Positions 1 to 8,558 of a DNA stretch of 64,000 nt are shown here, in pieces. Every line of letters begins with the position of its first letter. Positions within the stretch are counted from its first letter, which is position 1. Below the pieces are notes generated by a model. The model ran no database searches. It saw only the letters and a program-made list of their open reading frames with translations, and was not told the DNA's origin. The translations under genes were made by a program, and so were the position numbers. Source of the stretch: CAWJPW01 sp963844845 (GTDB lineage Bacteria > Acidobacteriota > Thermoanaerobaculia > Thermoanaerobaculales > Sulfomarinibacteraceae); contig CAWJPW010000010.1 of assembly GCA_963844845.1 (NCBI GenBank), positions 124,001-188,000 of the forward strand. Reading direction: 5' to 3'.

Positions 1-1010
1 CGTTCCACCTGCCCATCGCCGTCCTGGCACTCACCGCCCTCGCCTGCGCGCCGTCCGGCGTCCCAATCCCCCAGCCACCCTCTCCGCGCGGCTCCTGGCT
101 GGGCCAGACGGTCCCCGGCGCCACACCCACCCTCTTCGCTCCCGGCCTCGTCGACACCGACCTCCAGCAGCGCGACACTGCCTGGAGCCCGGACGGGCGT
201 GAGCTCTACTACTCGATCACCCACGGCCGTGGCGGCACCATCGTGCGCCTGAGTCAGCAGGCCGACGGGACCTGGTCCGGCCCGGAGATCCCGACCTTCC
301 TCGGCGCCGACTCCGCCCTCGAGCCTTTCATCACGCCGGACGGGAGGTGGTTCTACTTCGCGTCGCCGCGACCGCTGCCGGGCGAGACCGAGACGGGCGA
401 CTGGAACCTGTGGCGGGCGCCGCGGGCGGATGGCGGCTGGGGCAGCCCCAAGCCGTTGCCCGAGCCGGTCAACGGTCCCGGTGACGAGTTCTACCCCACG
501 CTCACACGAGACGGCGTCCTGGTGTTCACCGCCCAGCGCGACGACACCCTGGGCGGCGAGGATCTCTACCTCGCCCGCCCCCAGGGCGACACCTTTGCCA
601 CTCCCGAGAACCTGGGGCCACAGGTGAACAGCACTGGCCCGGAGTTCAACTCGCTCATCGCGCCGGACGGCGGCTGGATCATGTTCGGCTCCGCCCGTGC
701 CGGCGACCTCGGCGGCGGCGACCTCTACATCAGCTTCGCCACCGGCGACGGCGGCTGGACGCCCGCCCGGCCGCTGCCCGAGCCGCTCAACTCCCCGGCC
801 CTCGACTACTGCCCCGCCCTCTCCTCCGACGGCGCGCTACTCTTTTTCACCAGCCGCAGAGTTCCCTCCGGCAGTCCCACACCAACGACCTACGATGCGT
901 TGGCGGAGCTGCTCCACACTCCGGCCAACGGCAGCAACAACCTGTGGTGGGTCGACGCCGCGGTGATCGACGAACTCCGCCCGGCCAAGGAGGGCGACCG
1001 GCCGGAGTGA
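1..1010 (+). CDS. PD40/TolB-like beta-propeller lipoprotein (5' partial)
   Basis: The reading frame is open from the first bases of the window, so the start lies upstream. The first visible residues form the end of a hydrophobic signal ending in LTALAC, a lipobox, so this is probably an envelope lipoprotein. The body carries at least five WD40-like (PD40) blades, recognisable by repeated S/T-P-D-G-R cores followed by aromatic strands: AWSPDGRELYYS, FITPDGRWFYFA, TLTRDGVLVFTA, LIAPDGGWIMFG and ALSSDGALLFFT. PD40 propellers of the TolB/OmpA-associated type usually bind proteins or glycans rather than act as enzymes. The function is not determined. The next gene is convergent, on the minus strand. 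Confidence 0.8.
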   Translation, partial: FHLPIAVLALTALACAPSGVPIPQPPSPRGSWLGQTVPGATPTLFAPGLVDTDLQQRDTAWSPDGRELYYSITHGRGGTIVRLSQQADGTWSGPEIPTFLGADSALEPFITPDGRWFYFASPRPLPGETETGDWNLWRAPRADGGWGSPKPLPEPVNGPGDEFYPTLTRDGVLVFTAQRDDTLGGEDLYLARPQGDTFATPENLGPQVNSTGPEFNSLIAPDGGWIMFGSARAGDLGGGDLYISFATGDGGWTPARPLPEPLNSPALDYCPALSSDGALLFFTSRRVPSGSPTPTTYDALAELLHTPANGSNNLWWVDAAVIDELRPAKEGDRPE

Positions 1011-1048
1011 GCCGCGCGACAGGATGCGAAGGGTCGAGCTCCGGCGTG

Positions 1049-2392
1049 TCACGGCGCCGTACCGCTCCACGCCCCCGTCCACCCGCTCTCGAACCCGTCG
1101 GCGAAAAGCGGTCGGCCGAGCTCGTCGGCGCCGAGATCGGCGAGACCGACGCCGTCCGGGCGAATCACACCGTCGAAGTCGTCGACGCAGTCGCTCGGAC
1201 TGGTGACCTGATCGACGGCCTCGGAAGCCGAGGCCAGCAGGTGGAGGTCACCGTCGGCCTCGTCTGCGAACCAGCCAGGATCGGCGGAGGTGAGGTTGTC
1301 GACGACCGTCGGCGCCGCACCATCGCGCGGCAGCACCACGCCGTCCATCAGGTTGCCCTGCACCGTCACGCCCGTGGCGCCGGCGAAGCGCACCTCCACC
1401 GCCACCGCCGTGCCGCCGGGCCGGTAGAGCCCGTGCGTGAGGATCGTGTTGTGAAGGATGCGGGCACCCGGCGAGGTGGTGTAGACGGCGGCGTCCACGG
1501 CGTAGGGCGCGGCTGGGTTCCAGCGGATGAAGTTGTTCCTGACGATGCCGCCGGAGTGGTCCGCACTGGCCACGAGCCCCAGCGAGACACCACGCGAGCA
1601 GTCGACGATGGTGCTCCGCTCCACGAGGGTGTCGGACGACCCCTGCCACATGAGAATCGCCGGGCCCGCGAGGGTACCGTCCTGGCAGGTGATCCCTCGC
1701 ACCACGCTGTCGCGCACGATCCACCGCCGCCCGCCCACCGCGTCGATGCCGTTGGTGTAGCAGTAGCCCAGCTCAGGATGGTGGATCGCGCCGGCAGTGA
1801 GGTACACCTCGCAGAGCTCGATGATCACGTCGTCGACGGTGCCCCCGCCGCTGTTGCCCTTGACGATCTGCTCCCCGGCGTCGAAGAGGCGACAGTGATA
1901 GAGGTGGACACGGGCGGCTCCCTGGTCGCCCTGCACGGCCACCGCGTGGTAGTACACCGAGCCCACGCTGAGGTCGGCGATCACCACGTCGGTGGCGGTG
2001 AAGACCTGGAACCCGAACGGCACCGTGGGATCGTCCATGCCCCCGCCGACGATCACCACGTCGGCGGGGTCGCCGGTGGCGCCACGGATCTGCACGTCAG
2101 AGATCGGCGACGCCCCGTAGCGGCCCACCGTGAGGCGGCCGTCGACACCGTTGGGGAAGTCGTGGGCGGTGAGGTCGTACGTCCCTGGAGCCACGACGAT
2201 GGCCTCGTGGCTCTCCAGGTTCCAGCAGGCGTCCGCCAGCTCCTGCATCGTGCTCACGTTGACGATCGTGTAGACCCCGGGATCCGGCGGCGGCAGCGGC
2301 GGCGCCTCGCCGGGGAGCGCCGCCCGGGCCCTTCCCGGCCCGAGGACCACTACCAGCGACGCGAGAAGGCACACCTGCGTGGCTCGTGCCAA
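1049..2392 (-). CDS. Secreted right-handed parallel beta-helix protein with C-terminal DGFE tag
   Basis: A TTG start at 2392 is chosen because it follows a GGAAG ribosome-binding site and begins a signal peptide (hydrophobic core CLLASLVVVL, then ARA). Longer frames upstream overlap the methyltransferase gene. The mature protein has the short repeating strands of a pectate-lyase-like solenoid (for example DVVIADLSVGSVYYHAVAVQ and DTLVERSTIVDCSRGVSLG), rich in V/I and N/G turns. No catalytic residues can be assigned with certainty. The protein ends in LFADGFESGWTGAWS, a tail also seen at the ends of two other secreted proteins in this window. Polysaccharide binding or cleavage is possible, but only by fold analogy. 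Confidence 0.8.
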   Translation of the reverse strand: MARATQVCLLASLVVVLGPGRARAALPGEAPPLPPPDPGVYTIVNVSTMQELADACWNLESHEAIVVAPGTYDLTAHDFPNGVDGRLTVGRYGASPISDVQIRGATGDPADVVIVGGGMDDPTVPFGFQVFTATDVVIADLSVGSVYYHAVAVQGDQGAARVHLYHCRLFDAGEQIVKGNSGGGTVDDVIIELCEVYLTAGAIHHPELGYCYTNGIDAVGGRRWIVRDSVVRGITCQDGTLAGPAILMWQGSSDTLVERSTIVDCSRGVSLGLVASADHSGGIVRNNFIRWNPAAPYAVDAAVYTTSPGARILHNTILTHGLYRPGGTAVAVEVRFAGATGVTVQGNLMDGVVLPRDGAAPTVVDNLTSADPGWFADEADGDLHLLASASEAVDQVTSPSDCVDDFDGVIRPDGVGLADLGADELGRPLFADGFESGWTGAWSGTAP

Positions 2393-2439
2393 GCGGGCTT
2401 CCCAGCCACGGCATGGTGCGGCCCCGGCCGCCGCTCGGC

Positions 2440-3063
2440 TCACGCCAGCACCGCCACGTACTCTCGGATCCCGCTGCGCAGCAGGAAGGAGTGCTCCACC
2501 GTGAAGGGTGCAAGCCGTCGCGCCACCTCGGCGGGCGCCAGATCCGGCCCTCCCCGCGCCCCCGAGGCCAGGGGAAGACAGCGCACTGTGGCACCACCGC
2601 CCAGCACGAAGCGCAGCGGTATCCCTGCCAGCTCCGGCGACGTTACCTCCACTACGAGCAGTTTCATCCCCGACGCTCCCCGCGCCGCCAGGTGTGCCAT
2701 GAGCGCTGCGCAGCCGTCGCGGCTGAGCCGACCAAGAAGGTCCCATGTGAGCCCGACATCCCACGGATGGTCGCCCTCCGGCAGGAGACGGGCCAGAGTA
2801 CCCTGCGACAGCGCCGCTCCCCCGGGCGGCACCACCGCGAGCTCCCGGGCGAGATCGGCGAAGCGCACCACCCGGGCGACCCGCGCGTACACCCGGAGGC
2901 TCGACCCGGCTGCCGCACCGAGGTCGAGCACTCGAAGATCGCGCCCCTCCCCTGGAGCGGCCAGCACTGCAGCCAGCCCCTGGGACTCGTACTCACAGGC
3001 CGCCTCCCGGTCGGAGGGCATTGGGGGCGCCTCGCCCTGGGAGCTGGGACCCTTCCACCGCAT
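2440..3063 (-). CDS. SAM-dependent methyltransferase-like protein
   Basis: The 207-residue protein contains LRVLDLGAAAGSSLRVYAR, a plausible motif I of a class I SAM-binding fold, followed by alternating hydrophobic strands (VVRFADL, GLTWDLLGRLS, MKLLVVEV). It may be a methyltransferase acting on an unknown substrate. The ATG directly follows the bactofilin stop codon (TGA-ATG), so the two are probably translated from one message. A second in-frame ATG at 3021 would remove 14 residues. The beta-helix gene follows 47 bases downstream, giving a bactofilin / methyltransferase / beta-helix run on one strand. Confidence 0.65.
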   Translation of the reverse strand: MRWKGPSSQGEAPPMPSDREAACEYESQGLAAVLAAPGEGRDLRVLDLGAAAGSSLRVYARVARVVRFADLARELAVVPPGGAALSQGTLARLLPEGDHPWDVGLTWDLLGRLSRDGCAALMAHLAARGASGMKLLVVEVTSPELAGIPLRFVLGGGATVRCLPLASGARGGPDLAPAEVARRLAPFTVEHSFLLRSGIREYVAVLA

Positions 3064-3606
3064 TCAGGGCTTCGACGGCCCGACGCTCTCGCCGCCCCCG
3101 GCCCCCGGGCCGGGCCCCACGCTCTTCTCCGGTTCCGCCGCGGGCATTGGCCTGGCGGACGGCTTCGAGCCCGGAGGCGACATGTCGATGCTGCCGCGGA
3201 AGGTGGCACCGTCCTCCAGCACCACCCGGGGCGAGACGATATCCCCCTCCACCCGAGCCGAGCTCCGCAGCGTGACCTGCTCCTGTCCCTTGAGGTTGCC
3301 CTTCACCTCGCCCTCCACCGTGACCATACGCCCCGAGATATCAGCCTTCACGACTCCCTCGGGCCCGACGGTGACGCTATGCTGCTTGAGATCCACCGTG
3401 CCCTCGACCCGGCCCTGCACGACCAGGTCTTCGTCACCCGTGACGTCACCGCGGATGGTTATGGAGCGGCCAATAGTGGCGCGATCCCCGCCCGACGCGA
3501 CCGTCGAGCGACCCATCGGCTCGGAGCGCGGCGCCTGCGCGGGGTTGGGCGCAGGAGTGCGCGGCGGCTGGTTGGCGAGATCCTGGGCTTCGTCCTTCTT
3601 CCACAT
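3064..3606 (-). CDS. Bactofilin (polymer-forming cytoskeletal protein)
   Basis: The protein has a disordered, Pro-rich N-terminus of about 40 residues and then a short beta-helical core of stacked G-x-V/I repeats (TIGRSITIRGDVTGDEDLVV, GRVEGTVDLKQHSVTV, GVVKADISGRMVTVEGEV), followed by a Pro/Gly-rich tail. This is the bactofilin (DUF583) pattern. Bactofilins self-assemble without nucleotide into filaments at the inner membrane and scaffold cell-wall enzymes or polarity factors. The ATG at 3606 is preceded by a GGGGGTGA ribosome-binding site. The gene heads a three-gene minus-strand group and is divergent from the broken NTF2-like gene. Confidence 0.9.
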   Translation of the reverse strand: MWKKDEAQDLANQPPRTPAPNPAQAPRSEPMGRSTVASGGDRATIGRSITIRGDVTGDEDLVVQGRVEGTVDLKQHSVTVGPEGVVKADISGRMVTVEGEVKGNLKGQEQVTLRSSARVEGDIVSPRVVLEDGATFRGSIDMSPPGSKPSARPMPAAEPEKSVGPGPGAGGGESVGPSKP

Positions 3607-3689
3607 GGGTCACCCCCGTACTGTTCGTCTAGGAGCTCGAGAGTAACCCACGGCGGCCGTCGCACCAGTGGCGCAGGTCACGTTCAGCC

Positions 3690-4097
3690 ATGGGTTTCCC
3701 TCTCCGGCAGAGTGGGCGGCCCGCCCTCCGTCCCATCGCCCATGCTCCGGGATTTGTCGGCCCCCAACTCGACGATGAAGGCGACATCGAGGGTTTCATG
3801 GGCTACTTCGACCCCAGCTACGTGGGTTGGTCCTACGACTCGGCCGTGCCGATGGGTAAGGACGCAGTCCACAAGTTCATCGCCTATGAGTTCGGTCACA
3901 ACCAGACGGAGGTCCACGACCTTGCTCCCGTCGCCATCCAGGTGCACGGCGACTTCGCCTTCGTCGACTACTACTACACCCTGATCTCCAAGGACGCCAT
4001 CGGCAAGGTCCACTAGTCCAAGGCCCGCTGGACCGACATCCTCGCCAAGCGGGGCGAGCGCTGGGTGCTCATCGGCGACCACGGCGGCGCTGTGAGG
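3690..4097 (+). pseudogene. NTF2/SnoaL-like domain gene interrupted by an in-frame amber codon
   Basis: Residues after about 30 resemble an NTF2-like (DUF4440/SnoaL) alpha+beta cone fold: FMGYFDPSYVGWSYDS, VHKFIAYEF, VAIQVHGDFAFVDYYYTL. The frame stops at a TAG at 4014-4016. Beyond it, in the same frame, the expected final strands continue (SKARWTDILAKRGERWVLIG, then DHGG), which is the usual end of such domains. The N-terminus also lacks a convincing signal or first helix, and no clear ribosome-binding site precedes 3690. I read this as a recently broken gene. Sequencing error or amber readthrough are alternatives. Confidence 0.6.
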
Positions 4098-4156
4098 TCC
4101 GGCGACCGATCCGACGCAACAGAAGCCGTCGCCCGGCGCTCCCCGTCACGGCTCGT

Positions 4157-5347
4157 TCAAACCCGGGCGAGCGCCTGCTCCATGTCGTCGATGAGGTCGT
4201 CGGCGTCCTCGCAGCCCACCGACAAGCGCACCAGGCCGTCGCTGATACCGGCCGCCAAGCGCTGGTCGTGCGACATCGCCGCGTGGGTCATGCTGGAGGG
4301 GTGCTGGATGAGGGTCTCCACCCCGCCCAGCGAGACCGCAAGGGTCATAAGCTGAACCGCGTCCAACAGGCGCCGGCCCGCCTCGACTCCGCCCTTCACC
4401 TCGAACGAGATGAGGGAGCCGGGGCCGTCCATCTGGCGGGCGGCGAGCTGGTGCTGCGGGTGGCTGTCGAGACCCGGGTAGCGCACCCACTCCACCTTGG
4501 GATGAGCCTCGAGCATGGCGGCCAGCCGGCCGGCGTTCTCCTGCGCCGTGCGCACCCGCATATGGAGGGTACGCAGGCCGCGCAGCACCAGCCACGCCTG
4601 GTGCGGGTCCATGCACGCGCCCACGTAAAGGTGCACCGGCCGGATGCGGCTGTGGAGCCCCTCGCTGCCGGGTACGATCATGCCGGCGACCACGTCGGAG
4701 TGGCCGTTCAAGAACTTGGTCATGGAGTGCATCACCAGGTCCGCGCCCAGCTCCAGCGGCCGCTGCAGCACCGGCGAGGCGAAGGTGTTGTCCACCATGA
4801 GCAGGGCGCCGTGGCGGTGGGCGATCTCGGCGACGGCCGCGATGTCGGCGAGCACCACCGTGGGGTTGGCCGGCGTCTCGAGGAAGACGAGCTTCGTCTC
4901 GGGACGCATGGCGGCTTCGACGGTCGCGGGATCGGAGGTGTCGACGAAGCTCGAGGCCACGCCGAAGCGTGCGAAGTCACGCTCCACCACCACCCGCGAG
5001 GGCCCGTACACCGAGTCGGTGCCCACCAGGTGGTCGCCCGAGCTCAGCAACGCGAACAGGCTGGTGCACAGCGCCGCCATGCCCGACGCGGTGGCGAGGC
5101 CGGCTGTACCCCCCTCCAACTCCCCCACCGCCTCCTCCAGACGGGCGACTGTGGGGTTGCCCATGCGTGTGTAGATGTAGCCGTCGCCGCGGCCGGAGAA
5201 CAGGGCCGCGCCCTCCTCGCAGTCGCGAAACGCGAAGGTGGAGGTCTGGTAGATGGGTGGGGCCACCGCCAGGGTCGCGGGATCCAGCTCCTGCCCGGCA
5301 TGTACGGCCTGGGTGGCACGCCGATAGCGTGAGACGTCATGCGCCAT
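4157..5347 (-). CDS. Cys/Met metabolism PLP-dependent enzyme (methionine gamma-lyase / cystathionine gamma-synthase family)
   Basis: At 396 residues this is full length for the family. The N-terminus has the family's TQAVHAGQ and PPIYQTSTFAF signatures. YTRMGNPT contributes to the active site across subunits, GMAA caps the PLP phosphate, DNTFASP holds the Asp that contacts the pyridine nitrogen, and SMTKFLNGHSD carries the Schiff-base lysine. Family members cleave or form C-S bonds in methionine, cystathionine or O-acyl-homoserine. Sequence alone does not settle which reaction this one catalyses, though the overall look favours gamma-lyase/sulfhydrylase types. The ATG at 5347 follows an AAAGGAG site. 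No other sulfur-assimilation gene lies nearby. Confidence 0.9.
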   Translation of the reverse strand: MAHDVSRYRRATQAVHAGQELDPATLAVAPPIYQTSTFAFRDCEEGAALFSGRGDGYIYTRMGNPTVARLEEAVGELEGGTAGLATASGMAALCTSLFALLSSGDHLVGTDSVYGPSRVVVERDFARFGVASSFVDTSDPATVEAAMRPETKLVFLETPANPTVVLADIAAVAEIAHRHGALLMVDNTFASPVLQRPLELGADLVMHSMTKFLNGHSDVVAGMIVPGSEGLHSRIRPVHLYVGACMDPHQAWLVLRGLRTLHMRVRTAQENAGRLAAMLEAHPKVEWVRYPGLDSHPQHQLAARQMDGPGSLISFEVKGGVEAGRRLLDAVQLMTLAVSLGGVETLIQHPSSMTHAAMSHDQRLAAGISDGLVRLSVGCEDADDLIDDMEQALARV

Positions 5348-5422
5348 GGTGCGCTCCTTTCACGAGAGAGGTACCACGCCGCGGCGTCGATGTCGAGACG
5401 AGGTGCTCTCCCGAGGGGAGCT

Positions 5423-5794
5423 TCAGCGGCGCCGAGCCACGCGATAGGCGAGAAAGCCCACCAGCACGCCCGCACCCAACCACACCAGCGGGCTGCTCCG
5501 CAGGGCGCCCCACGCGTCCTCGGCCATCTCGGCCGACGGACGGAAGCGAAGGTAGTCGGCGGACCGCTCCACTCGCCGCGCCAGCCGCTGGCCCGCCTCC
5601 GGGTGGTCGAGCTGCTGGCCGAGCTCGCGGATCTGCCGGCCCAGCCCCTCGATCTTCTCGGAGGCGGCAGTGCGGAACTGCTCGCTCGAGTCGTCGACCT
5701 GGTCCATGACGCGGCCGGCACGCTCCCGCGCCACGCCGCGCAGAGCCTTACCACCCGCCTTCTTGGCCACTCGTGCCGTGTCCTTGCTGTCCAT
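5423..5794 (-). CDS. Small helical protein with C-terminal membrane anchor (DUF883/YqjD-like)
   Basis: The ATG at 5794 is chosen over an upstream ATG at 5857 because it has a strong GAGGTGA ribosome-binding site seven bases away. The 123-residue product is a long charged amphipathic helix with Ala/Arg/Glu heptad character, likely coiled coil. It ends in a glycine-containing hydrophobic segment (PLVWLGAGVLVGFLAYRVA) and an Arg cluster. This layout matches small ribosome- or membrane-associated proteins of the ElaB/YqjD (DUF883) type, often stress-induced. Homology is not certain. It lies 40 bases before the glycosyltransferase gene stop and may be independent of it. Confidence 0.65.
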   Translation of the reverse strand: MDSKDTARVAKKAGGKALRGVARERAGRVMDQVDDSSEQFRTAASEKIEGLGRQIRELGQQLDHPEAGQRLARRVERSADYLRFRPSAEMAEDAWGALRSSPLVWLGAGVLVGFLAYRVARRR

Positions 5795-5834
5795 GATCTC
5801 GTCACCTCGCTTTCGTCGGAGCCGCCGCGGCCGG

Positions 5835-7292
5835 TCAGCTCCGGCTGCCCGGTGCAACGCGGGACGGACGCCGCGAATTCGCCACCGTGGGCAGCGCGGT
5901 GAGCGCCGCGAAGAGGACCAGGAACCCGGCCAGACCCACGTGGTGCCGGCCGCCGCTCTCCATGACGCTGTGCAGGGCGAAGAAGTAGAGCAGGATCACC
6001 ATGGGCAGGTGGAGGCGGGAATCGTGGATCACTGCCGCGCCGCGTCTCCTCCACAGCGCGGTGGCCACCAGCCAGAGCAGCAGGATCCAGAATGCCAGCG
6101 AAGCTCCCTTGGCGAGCAGGTACCGGACGCCGCCGATGCCGCGGAGCCGGCGCAACGTCTCGTAGGCCCCGTCGGCATCGTCGCCGAGGAAGAGACGCTG
6201 CTTGAAGACGGCGAGGACGGCGACGCGGCCCGGGTTGCGGCGCATCCAGTCGAGGCCGAGCCGCAATGCCATCCGGTCGTAGGCTACCTCGTCGTCATGG
6301 GGATAGCGATCGCGAATCGGAATCCAGCCGCCGTCGGCATCGGGGTTGTTGCCCACCATGAGCGAGTGCCCACCGTTCGCTGCCACCGGGACGAAGCGGC
6401 CGAACCGCACCCAGTTGCGCGCCGTCCACGGGGCGATGACGGCCGCCATCGCGACGGCCACCAGCGCGAGACGGAGCGCGGCGCCGCGCCATCGTCCACG
6501 ACGGACGATCTCCCATGCCAGCAGCGCAACCGGTAGCGGCAGGATGGAGGGCTGCGCGAGCGCCGCGAAGCCGAGCACGATGCCGGCCGCGGCGGCATGA
6601 AGCCCGCATCGCCAACGATCCTCCGCACCCGCGGACTCCAGGTAGAGGAGCACACCGACCGGCAGGAGCAGCAGCGTCAGGTTCTCCTTCATGGCAAGGC
6701 CGGCCATCATGACAAGGTTCGGCCAGACCACCAGCAGGATGGTGGCGAGCCGCGCCACTCCCTCGCCCGCGATCATCGCCGACAGGCGGTGAACCACCAC
6801 GACGGCTGCTGCGAAGACGGCGAGATTGAGGACCCAGGGTACCCAGGCATGGACGCCGGTCACCTTGAACAGCGCTGCCAGCGCCATGGGCAGACCCGGC
6901 GGCAGGTAGACGTGGATGTCCCGCCAGGCGTACACCCCACGCTCGGCCAGGCCGGCGCCCAGCTCGAAGTACGCGAGCCAGTCCGATCGCTGCACCGGCG
7001 GGAAGGCGGCGATCCACGCCAACCGGAGCGCCCAGCCCGCCGCAATGCAGCCGACCAGCCAGCGCGCCACCGGGATCCGTGCAGCCCGCTCCGCCACCGC
7101 CCGGGCCCGTTCGCTGAGAGGCGTTCCGAAGCGGCGAGCGGCCACCAGCGCAGCCGCCACGGCACCGGCGACGACCGCCAGCGCCAGTGCTCCGTGCAGC
7201 CCGACGGCGCGCTCGCCGGCGAGCCACACGGTGGCCGCCACCCCCCACAGAGCGATCGCGGCCGTGGTCAGGGGTAGTACGCTCGCCCGCAC
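5835..7292 (-). CDS. GT39-type (PMT/ArnT-like) integral membrane glycosyltransferase
   Basis: The protein has about 11-12 hydrophobic segments. The first loop has an aromatic/acidic stretch (SDWLAYFELGAGLAERGVYA), followed by DIHVYLPPGLPMALAALF, typical of family 39 dolichyl-phosphate-mannose-type transferases and ArnT-like enzymes, which transfer a sugar from a polyprenyl-phosphate donor on the periplasmic side. A periplasmic loop near residue 330 carries NNPDADGGWIP. The GTG at 7292 was chosen for its GGGAGG site, but a start at the ATG at 7370 is possible. The substrate is unknown; O-glycosylation or envelope lipid modification are possible roles. Confidence 0.75.
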   Translation of the reverse strand: MRASVLPLTTAAIALWGVAATVWLAGERAVGLHGALALAVVAGAVAAALVAARRFGTPLSERARAVAERAARIPVARWLVGCIAAGWALRLAWIAAFPPVQRSDWLAYFELGAGLAERGVYAWRDIHVYLPPGLPMALAALFKVTGVHAWVPWVLNLAVFAAAVVVVHRLSAMIAGEGVARLATILLVVWPNLVMMAGLAMKENLTLLLLPVGVLLYLESAGAEDRWRCGLHAAAAGIVLGFAALAQPSILPLPVALLAWEIVRRGRWRGAALRLALVAVAMAAVIAPWTARNWVRFGRFVPVAANGGHSLMVGNNPDADGGWIPIRDRYPHDDEVAYDRMALRLGLDWMRRNPGRVAVLAVFKQRLFLGDDADGAYETLRRLRGIGGVRYLLAKGASLAFWILLLWLVATALWRRRGAAVIHDSRLHLPMVILLYFFALHSVMESGGRHHVGLAGFLVLFAALTALPTVANSRRPSRVAPGSRS

Positions 7293-7373
7293 AGGCACCT
7301 CCCTTCCAGACCCGGCGAAAGTGTACCCCTCGTCCCGCGGCGCCGGGGCGCACGCCGGACGGCCCGACATGGT

Positions 7374-8441
7374 CTAGGCGAAGAGGCTGCCCTGGGCGGG
7401 TTCCCCGGCCTCGAGGTCGAGCAGGTGGCGCTTGCGCCAGAGCCCGCCACCGTAACCGCCGAGGCCCCCATCCTTCCCGATGACGCGGTGGCACGGAATC
7501 AGGATCGCCAGCCTGTTCTGCCCGTTGGCATGGCCGACGGCACGCTGCGCACCCGGCCGGCCCACAGCGACCGCGAGGTCCTCGTACGAACGGGTCTCGC
7601 CGTAGGGGATGCGCAGCAGCTCCTCCCACACCCGGCGCTGGAACGGTGTTCCCGGGTAGGTGAGCGGCACCTCGAACTGCCGCCGCGAACCGGCGAAGTA
7701 CTCGCCGAGCTCCACCTCGAGCTGCTCGAGGTGTGGGTGGCGGCCGGGGAGCAGCGGCATGCCCAGGCGCCGGCGCAGCGTCGCCAGCTGCGCTTCCAGG
7801 GCGCGCCGGTCGGCGAACTCCAGCAGGCAGACACCCTCATCCACCGCGCCGGCCACCAGCGGACCCACAGGGCTCGGCGCCCAGGTCACGGTGACGCTGC
7901 TCACGTCGCGGGCGGCGCCCGGGCTGCGGCCGAAGGTGCGTACAAAGGCGTCGCGGAAGCCGCTCGCCGACTCGTAGCCGGCGTCGAGCCCGGCGCTGGT
8001 GGTGTCGACGCCGCCGCGGATCGCCTCGAGGGCGCGCCCGAGGCGGTGGGCCCGCCGGAAGGCGTGGAAGCTCATTCCGAAGCGGCGCTGAAAGAAGCGC
8101 CGCACCCGAGCCGGCTCGAGCCCGCGTCGCCGGAGCTCACCCTCGGTGAGGGCCGCGGCGGGATCGGCCTGGACCTCCTCCACGAGGCGCACTGCCCAGT
8201 CGGGCAGCACCCCGCTCGCCTCCAGCGGACGGCAGCGCTTGCACGGGCGGTAGCCGGCGAACAGCGCCTCTCCCACGGTGGCGAAGTACTCGACGTTCTC
8301 CGGGTTGGGCCGGCGCGCCGGGCACGACGGCCGACAGAAGATACCGGTGGTGCGTACCGCCAGCACGAAGACCCCGTCGTAGCCGGCGTCCTTGAGGGCG
8401 CATGCCCGATCCATCTCGGCCGTGGGTGGAAGCGTGTTCAT
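7374..8441 (-). CDS. ada: Bifunctional Ada: methylphosphotriester-DNA methyltransferase, transcriptional regulator and O6-alkylguanine-DNA alkyltransferase
   Basis: The N-terminal domain has the zinc-binding methyl-acceptor cysteines of Ada (GIFCRPSCPARRP, then PCKRC). A central AraC-type helix-turn-helix follows (DAGYESASGFRDAFVRTFG). The C-terminal domain has the alkyltransferase signature IPCHRVIG with the acceptor Cys. The 355-residue length and domain order match Escherichia coli Ada. It repairs alkylated DNA by suicide transfer; methylation of the N-terminal cysteine turns Ada into an activator. The ATG at 8441 has no clear Shine-Dalgarno sequence, but a TAGCGT hexamer lies six bases before it, suggesting a leaderless message. 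It is divergent from the symporter gene. Confidence 0.95.
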   Translation of the reverse strand: MNTLPPTAEMDRACALKDAGYDGVFVLAVRTTGIFCRPSCPARRPNPENVEYFATVGEALFAGYRPCKRCRPLEASGVLPDWAVRLVEEVQADPAAALTEGELRRRGLEPARVRRFFQRRFGMSFHAFRRAHRLGRALEAIRGGVDTTSAGLDAGYESASGFRDAFVRTFGRSPGAARDVSSVTVTWAPSPVGPLVAGAVDEGVCLLEFADRRALEAQLATLRRRLGMPLLPGRHPHLEQLEVELGEYFAGSRRQFEVPLTYPGTPFQRRVWEELLRIPYGETRSYEDLAVAVGRPGAQRAVGHANGQNRLAILIPCHRVIGKDGGLGGYGGGLWRKRHLLDLEAGEPAQGSLFA

Positions 8442-8447
8442 GGCTCC

Positions 8448-8453
8448 ACGCTA
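8448..8453 (-). promoter_or_regulatory. Candidate -10 element of a leaderless ada transcript
   Basis: TAGCGT on the minus strand ends six bases before the ada ATG. With the usual 6-8 base gap between a -10 element and the start point, transcription would begin at or next to the A of the start codon. The same hexamer sits eight bases before upp. No convincing -35 element is visible. Confidence 0.4.
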
Positions 8454-8558
8454 CCTCGCCCGGGCCTCACCCCGCCACCGATTTTTCGACGGCGAACTCG
8501 GCACGAGCGCCTTCACCACGTAGAATGCCTCGACCTGTACCACTCCGGAGGGCCCGAC

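Noticed and set aside
944..3646. 900-codon plus-strand frame
   Set aside because: It overlaps three well-supported minus-strand genes and has Arg/Pro/Ser-rich low-complexity composition without domains.
4268..5332. Long plus-strand frame of 354 codons opposite the PLP enzyme gene
   Set aside because: His/Arg/Gly-rich translation, no ribosome-binding site, fully antisense to a gene with complete family motifs; an artefact of GC-rich third positions.
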